Of a DNA stretch of 64,000 nt, positions 59,564 to 64,000 are shown one piece after another. The notes beneath the pieces were generated by a model that did no database searches, had not been told where the DNA came from, and worked only from the letters and a program-made list of their open reading frames with translations. The position numbers and the translations under genes were made by a program. Source of the DNA: Henriciella pelagia (lineage in GTDB: Bacteria; Pseudomonadota; Alphaproteobacteria; Caulobacterales; Hyphomonadaceae); contig NZ_NCSU01000003.1 of the NCBI RefSeq assembly GCF_002088945.1, forward strand, positions 103,863 through 167,862, in the 5' to 3' direction. Each line of letters starts with the position of its first letter. The first letter of the stretch is position 1.

Positions 59564-61398
59564 ATCAGGGGATGGACCCTCAGGACCAGCGCAATTTCAT
59601 CATCGCCATGGTGCTGATGATCGCTTTCGTATTTGGCTATCAGGCACTGGTCATCAATCCGCAGCAGGAACAGCGCCGCGCCGCGCAGGAAGCCGCCGAA
59701 GCGCAGCAGGAACTGTCGACGCCGGAAACCAGCGAAGCCATCGAAGCGCCGCCGGCCATCGCCGCCACGGTCGAGGAGGCCCTGTCTGCCAATCAGCGCG
59801 TGAACTTTGATGCAGATCGCGTTGATGGCTCCATCCGCCTGACCGGTGCGATCCTCGATGACCTGCAGCTGAAGGACCATTACACCACGGTCGAACGCGT
59901 CAACGAGCTTCGCCTTTTGCGGCCGACCAATGCCGAGTACGGATACTATGCAAGCTGGTACTGGTTCGATGGCAATACGCCCGTGGCCGGGCCAACCTCG
60001 CGCTGGCAGCAGCAGGGCAATGGCACGCTGTCGACCGACTCTCCGATCACGCTGACCTTTGAGGGCGACGGCATCTCGATCGAGCGGACCATCAGCGTCG
60101 ATGAGAATTACATGTTCACCTATTCGGACCGTGTCACCAATACAGGTTCGGAAGTCCGCACGCTGTCACCGCTCGGCTCGATCCGGCGGCATGGCGCGTG
60201 GAAGGATTTCCTTGAGGCAACCGACCCCGGCAGCTCGCGCACCGGCGGCATGGCCCATCAGGGCTTTATCGGCGTGTTCGATGGCAAGCTGACCTGGCGC
60301 AACTACAAGAACCTCGACAAGAACAAGGGCATCAAGGATGCCGACGACCAGGGCACGCGCCGCGCCAGTGACGGTGGCTGGATCGGCTTTACTGACAAGT
60401 ACTGGATGACGACGCTTATCCCGGAGCAGCGCTATGAATTCGCCGGCCGCTTCCTGCGCCTGTCGCGCGAGACCGGACCTGTGCTGCAGCTGACGGCGGC
60501 AGGTGCCGGGCGCACACTGCAGCCGGGTGAGACCATCACCGTCTCCAACCGCATTTTCTCCGGTGCCAAGGAGAAGGCCGTCCTCGACGTCTATGAGCAG
60601 GCCGACGTGCCGCGCTTTGATGATGCGATCGACTGGGGCAACATTCTCTACTATGTCACCAAGCCGCTCTTTGCGCTGCTCTCCTGGCTGGAAGGCAAGG
60701 TCGGCACGTTTGGCTGGGCCATTCTCGCGCTGACCGTGATCGTGCGTATCCCGCTCGTGCCGCTGTACAATCAGTCCTACAAATCCATGGCGAAGATGAA
60801 GAAGCTCACCGAGCCGATGAAGGAGATCCAGGAGCGGTTTGCTGCGGACCCTCAGCGCCGCCAGCAGGAGATCATGAAGCTCTACCAGCGGGAAAAGGCC
60901 AATCCGATTGCCGGCTGTATCCCGATCCTACTGACCATCCCGGTGTTCTTCGCACTCTACAAGGTGCTGTTCGTGACCATCGAAATGCGCCACGCCTCCT
61001 TCTGGTTCATTGATGACCTGTCTGCGCCAGACCCGACGGCGATCGGCAACCTGTTCGGCCTGCTGCCCTGGGCCGCGGCTGACGTGAAGGCCATTCCGAT
61101 CATCGGCCTGATCATCGGTATCGGCATCCTGCCGATCCTGTATGGTGTGACGATGGCCGCCATCCAGGCGCTGTCACCGCCGCCGACCGATCCGACGCAA
61201 AAGATGATCATGCGCTTCCTGCCGCTCATCTTCATGTTCGTCTTCGGCGGGTTTGCCGCCGGCCTCGTCCTCTACTGGGTGTGGTCGAACACGCTGTCGC
61301 TGATCCAGCAATACTTCATCATGCGCCGCAATGGGGTGGAGACGGAGCTGGACAAGCTGGTTGGCAGCCTCCTCGGCCGCAAGAAGGAAGACGCTTGA
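59560..61398 (+). CDS. yidC: Membrane protein insertase YidC
   Basis: A 612-residue YidC that inserts and folds inner-membrane proteins, alone or with SecYEG. It has an N-terminal anchor (NFIIAMVLMIAFVFGYQALVI), then a large periplasmic domain (about 60-360) and the insertase core with five helices including FGWAILALTVIVRIPLVPLYNQSYKSMAKMK and PIAGCIPILLTIPVFFALYKVL. The C-terminus ends KKEDA, and its stop overlaps the engB start (TTGA). Confidence 0.97.
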   Translation: MNQGMDPQDQRNFIIAMVLMIAFVFGYQALVINPQQEQRRAAQEAAEAQQELSTPETSEAIEAPPAIAATVEEALSANQRVNFDADRVDGSIRLTGAILDDLQLKDHYTTVERVNELRLLRPTNAEYGYYASWYWFDGNTPVAGPTSRWQQQGNGTLSTDSPITLTFEGDGISIERTISVDENYMFTYSDRVTNTGSEVRTLSPLGSIRRHGAWKDFLEATDPGSSRTGGMAHQGFIGVFDGKLTWRNYKNLDKNKGIKDADDQGTRRASDGGWIGFTDKYWMTTLIPEQRYEFAGRFLRLSRETGPVLQLTAAGAGRTLQPGETITVSNRIFSGAKEKAVLDVYEQADVPRFDDAIDWGNILYYVTKPLFALLSWLEGKVGTFGWAILALTVIVRIPLVPLYNQSYKSMAKMKKLTEPMKEIQERFAADPQRRQQEIMKLYQREKANPIAGCIPILLTIPVFFALYKVLFVTIEMRHASFWFIDDLSAPDPTAIGNLFGLLPWAAADVKAIPIIGLIIGIGILPILYGVTMAAIQALSPPPTDPTQKMIMRFLPLIFMFVFGGFAAGLVLYWVWSNTLSLIQQYFIMRRNGVETELDKLVGSLLGRKKEDA

Positions 61399-62039
61399 GC
61401 GAGACGCCTGAATTCTCCGAGGACATGATTGAAGCGGCCCGCGTCCTGTGCGCGGGCCCTTGCGATTTTGTGCTGGGCGCTGCCTCGCTGACGCAGCTGC
61501 CAGAGGCTGACAGGCCGGAGATCGCCTTTGCCGGGCGGTCCAATGTCGGCAAGTCCTCGCTGATCAATGCGCTGCTCAACCGCAAGAACCTCGCCCGCGC
61601 CTCGTCGGAGCCGGGCCGGACGCGGGAGCTCAACTATTTCGATCTCGGCGAGGGCAAGATGTGGCTCGTGGACCTGCCGGGCTTTGGCTATGCGAAGGTG
61701 TCGCGCACGCAAGCGCAGGAGTGGCAGCGCCTGACGCTTCGCTACCTGCAGGGGCGGGTAAACCTTCGCCGTGTCTTCCTGCTGGTCGATAGTCGCCGCG
61801 GGCTGATGGATACCGACCTCGACGTCATGAACATGCTGAACACCGCTGCGGTGACCTATCAGATCGTGATGACCAAGGCCGACAAGGTGAAGAAGACCGA
61901 GGCCGAGAAGACCCGCGCCAAGGTCGAGGCGGCGCTGAAGAAGCATCCGGCAGCCCACCCCGTCATCCGCGTCACCTCATCGGAAAAAGGCTGGGGCCTG
62001 CCGGAGCTGCGCGCCGAAATCCTGCAGCTGACGCTCTAG
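61395..62039 (+). CDS. engB: Ribosome biogenesis GTPase EngB/YihA
   Basis: 214 residues from the TTG at 61395, overlapping the yidC stop (TTGA), with the ribosome site AAGGAAG. The P-loop is IAFAGRSNVGKSSLIN. G3 is DLPGFGYAKVS, G4 TKADKVKK. It is an essential GTPase for 50S assembly in many bacteria. Its length matches the family. Its stop overlaps the convergent secreted-protein gene by four bases. Confidence 0.95.
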   Translation: MSETPEFSEDMIEAARVLCAGPCDFVLGAASLTQLPEADRPEIAFAGRSNVGKSSLINALLNRKNLARASSEPGRTRELNYFDLGEGKMWLVDLPGFGYAKVSRTQAQEWQRLTLRYLQGRVNLRRVFLLVDSRRGLMDTDLDVMNMLNTAAVTYQIVMTKADKVKKTEAEKTRAKVEAALKKHPAAHPVIRVTSSEKGWGLPELRAEILQLTL

Positions 62040-62530
62040 TCGCCCGCCATTTCTGCTTCGATTGCCGTGCGCGCCTGGCTGTACAGAGAGGCAATGGTGG
62101 ATGCGGTCACGAGCTTGTCCCTGCAGCCTTCGGAAAACTTGCCGTACTCGGCCAGCGCATTGAACAGGATGGTCGGGTCGCCGGGGATGACGTCATCGAA
62201 GAGCTGGCGACCGGATTTGTGCGCCGCTGAGGCGGAGGCGCGGTCGAGCTGCTGGGATGGATCCTCCGCAATCGACTTGATCTGGGCAATCGTACCCTCG
62301 AGCGAGGCCCCTGCGGCGATCTGCTTGTCGACGATTGTGGGGTCCCTGACGAGGGGGCGGATCGCGATATAGCCGTCAAGGGCGCCTTCCCATCGGCCAA
62401 TGCACCACATCACATCATCATAAGCTTTCTGGGTCATCACGGGATCGAGACCTGTCGGGGCAACTGATTGGGCTGCTGCGAGCGGCATGCTGATCATGGC
62501 GATGGCCGCAGCGAGAAGTGTTTTCAACAT
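62036..62530 (-). CDS. Exported protein of unknown function
   Basis: 164 residues from the ATG at 62530 (GGGGG upstream). The signal peptide is MLKTLLAAAIAMISMPLAAAQ. The mature part is helical, with CIGRWEGALDGYIAIRPLVRDP, a long charged stretch and a late Cys (FSEGCRDKLV). No known family. It runs convergently with engB and 26 bp downstream of the DUF1697 gene. Confidence 0.7.
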   Translation of the reverse strand: MLKTLLAAAIAMISMPLAAAQSVAPTGLDPVMTQKAYDDVMWCIGRWEGALDGYIAIRPLVRDPTIVDKQIAAGASLEGTIAQIKSIAEDPSQQLDRASASAAHKSGRQLFDDVIPGDPTILFNALAEYGKFSEGCRDKLVTASTIASLYSQARTAIEAEMAGD

Positions 62531-62556
62531 GAATGCCCCCATCCGGTTGTGCCGAG

Positions 62557-63108
62557 TCAGCTGCCTTCTGTAGCAGCCATTGCGTGAACCGCCAGTACCG
62601 TGCGCAAATTTCGTTCTGTCATCGGGACAGGAATCCATTTTTCGATCTGGGCAACCAGTTTTGACCTGCCAATGCCGTCCGGCGCGTAGAGGTAAAACAC
62701 GTCGTCGATCAGCTCAGTGCGCTCGGACTTTGCTCTCAGGTCGTAGATCGCATCGAGATCGGCCTTGTGGCCGGGTGCTTCGGCGAGAAAGAAGACGTGC
62801 ACGGTTTTCGGATCGTTCTGGGCTTTCGTCGCGAACGGATTGTCGGCGATGGCTCGGCTCAGCTGGTCTGCGGAGCGGACATGGCTGCGCGGGGCAAAAC
62901 CGAACGCGCCTTCGATCAGCTTCGTCACGGCCTTGCCGACGGCATCTGCAGATGCGTGCGACGAGCGGAAGACGATGTTGCCGCTCTGGATATAGGTCTG
63001 CACGTCTTCGAAGCCGGCCGCCTCCATTGCATCGCGCAGCGGCTTCATGGGAAGCTTGTTATTGCCGCCGACATTCACGCCGCGCAGGAAGACGACCCAC
63101 TGGTTCAT
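62557..63108 (-). CDS. DUF1697 family protein
   Basis: A 183-residue DUF1697 protein: VVFLRGVNVGGNNKLPMKPLRDAMEAAGFEDVQTYIQSGNIVFRS is the family start, and the C-terminal half has FYLYAPDGIGRSKLVAQIEKWI. Function unknown; the family is cytoplasmic and common in bacteria. It is probably in an operon with the downstream exported protein. Confidence 0.93.
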   Translation of the reverse strand: MNQWVVFLRGVNVGGNNKLPMKPLRDAMEAAGFEDVQTYIQSGNIVFRSSHASADAVGKAVTKLIEGAFGFAPRSHVRSADQLSRAIADNPFATKAQNDPKTVHVFFLAEAPGHKADLDAIYDLRAKSERTELIDDVFYLYAPDGIGRSKLVAQIEKWIPVPMTERNLRTVLAVHAMAATEGS

Positions 63109-63122
63109 GAGAGCATTATCGC

Positions 63123-63581
63123 TCAGTCATCGTTGCGGTGGGTTATAATCACTTCATCAGGCTGGCGCGGGCCATCATAGGCGCGGTTGCGTTCCCAGCC
63201 ATTCTCGCCCCAGGTATAGGCTTCGCCGCGACCATTCACTTTCAGGGATGAGGAGGTGTAGGAGCCATCCTCAGTGTCGCCGAACATGTCGGCATAGCCG
63301 TCGCCATTGGTGTCACACTTGTAGAAGCTGCCGATATGGGCGCAGTCATTGTAGCCGACCCACTGGTCATTGGCGACGGTGTATGGCGAGGCTGCGTAAC
63401 CATTGCCGTAATACGAGGAGGCGTAAGGCTGGCTGTAGGACGCTTCGGCGAGACCCTGGCTGAGACCGGCGGATATGGCTTCCAGCTCAGCGGTTGTGCA
63501 GCCGGCCAGAGACAGGCCGATGAAGCCCGCCAGACCTGCGGCTGATGTGCTGCGACGTGCGCGTGCCCAGTGCGTTTTCAT
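63123..63581 (-). CDS. Tyr/Gly-rich lipoprotein
   Basis: 152 residues from the ATG at 63581. The signal peptide ends in a lipobox LSLAGC. The mature sequence is Tyr/Ser/Gly-rich (SQPYASSYYGNGYAASPYTV), then YNDCAHIGSFYKCDTNGDGYADMFGD. The last stretch has the dockerin/EF-hand-like calcium pattern DTNGDGYAD and may bind Ca2+. It is probably an outer-membrane or periplasmic surface protein; no family known. Confidence 0.72.
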   Translation of the reverse strand: MKTHWARARRSTSAAGLAGFIGLSLAGCTTAELEAISAGLSQGLAEASYSQPYASSYYGNGYAASPYTVANDQWVGYNDCAHIGSFYKCDTNGDGYADMFGDTEDGSYTSSSLKVNGRGEAYTWGENGWERNRAYDGPRQPDEVIITHRNDD

Positions 63582-63704
63582 GGTGGTCCCCCCATCCAGC
63601 TTGCGGCGTGTCGTCAAGGCTTTAGCTGATCCCGCCTGACCGCAGGATGAACGGATTGTCACAAACATCAAGAAGGGATCGGGGCGGCCCTCCGGCGTTC
63701 GACG

Positions 63705-64000
63705 CTAATTCTTGTGAACGCGTCCGCCTTCAGACCCCTTCGGTCCGCCGCGAAGCTCCTTGCGTGCACGGTTGATCTGATCGCGATTGCCGCGATTGCC
63801 TCTCTGGCCATTTTCACCGCCGCGATTGCCCCGGTTGCGACCCTGATCTCCACCGCCGCGGTTGCCACGCGGACGGCCCTGATCGCCGCCGCCGCGGTTG
63901 CCTCTGTTGCGGCCTTCATCGCCGCCGCGATTGCCGCGATTGCGCCCCTGATCGCCGCCTCGGTTGCTGTTGGCGTAGTCGCGTCCGTCACGGTTGCCGC
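63705..64000 (-). CDS. RGG/NRGG-repeat protein, C-terminal tail only
   Basis: The last 98 codons or so of a minus-strand gene that continues beyond base 64000. The tail is built from GNRGG, GDQGR and NRGNRGG units and ends DQINRARKELRGGPKGSEGG RVHKN. RGG tails of this kind cap DEAD-box RNA helicases and other RNA-binding proteins; which one this is cannot be seen from here. Confidence 0.75.
   Translation of the reverse strand, partial: GNRDGRDYANSNRGGDQGRNRGNRGGDEGRNRGNRGGGDQGRPRGNRGGGDQGRNRGNRGGENGQRGNRGNRDQINRARKELRGGPKGSEGGRVHKN

Overview
The window reads as chromosomal DNA of a high-GC alphaproteobacterium, most likely in the Caulobacterales/Maricaulales-Hyphomonadaceae area. The evidence is gene content (a CC0125/CC1285-type lipoprotein, several S9 peptidases, acyl-CoA carboxyltransferase, CaiB/BaiF CoA-transferase, many SRPBCC and GNAT proteins) and uniformly GC-rich third codon positions. 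The genus is an inference. There is no phage, plasmid, transposase, rRNA operon or CRISPR array. Most of it is ordinary core and lineage-specific genome in short operons.

Layout. 1-4.6 kb: glutathione transferase (cut by the window edge), alpha/beta hydrolase, SCP2 protein, and a five-gene operon led by a TetR regulator with its own palindromic operator. 4.6-10.2 kb: an acyl-CoA carboxyltransferase, a DUF4349 lipoprotein overlapping a pseudouridine synthase tail to tail, two GNAT enzymes and small proteins. 10.2-12.3 kb is the accessory-looking patch: a tRNA-Cys-like structure with an abnormal cloverleaf, a stand-alone GIY-YIG nuclease surrounded by several unrelated large palindromes, and an AT-richer membrane/coiled-coil gene lodged against argG.

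13.7-20 kb is a small surface/signalling island. A 7TM-DISM histidine kinase and a divergent LuxR-type response regulator are flanked by lipoproteins and secreted proteins. Two of the lipoprotein genes share an almost identical 21-bp palindromic element 70-80 bp upstream of their starts, a good candidate operator for the local response regulator. A duplicated terminator block also sits in this island.

20-34 kb: HAD phosphatase, a cytochrome c'-like lipoprotein, a decayed ion-channel locus, DJ-1/PfpI, PH-domain protein, typA, adenosine deaminase plus an S9 peptidase, methyltransferase plus a DUF3445 haem oxygenase, EVE protein and a MarR-GNAT fusion. 34-46 kb: GmhB-like phosphatase, MFS and EamA transporters, a second S9 peptidase, the LemA/DUF2207 pair, a VWA (CoxE-like) protein and a TerB-like protein. 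46-58.7 kb: a TPR-rich lipoprotein with a partner, CoA-transferase, an eRF1-like (baeRF) protein, tRNA-Arg(ACG), P1 peptidase, gamma-glutamyltransferase, an orphan HAMP histidine kinase, and a MerA-like flavoprotein coupled to a TVP38 membrane protein. 58.9-62 kb: the canonical rpmH-rnpA-yidC-engB operon with overlapping stop/start codons. The window ends in small secreted proteins and the RGG-repeat tail of a truncated gene.

Three points stand out for novelty: (1) the GIY-YIG nuclease set among dispersed palindromic repeats; (2) the tRNA-Cys-like gene with an 8/4 acceptor/T-stem layout and no recognisable D arm; (3) the shared 21-bp palindrome around the DISM kinase/response-regulator pair. 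All are read from sequence only and need the searches named in each finding.
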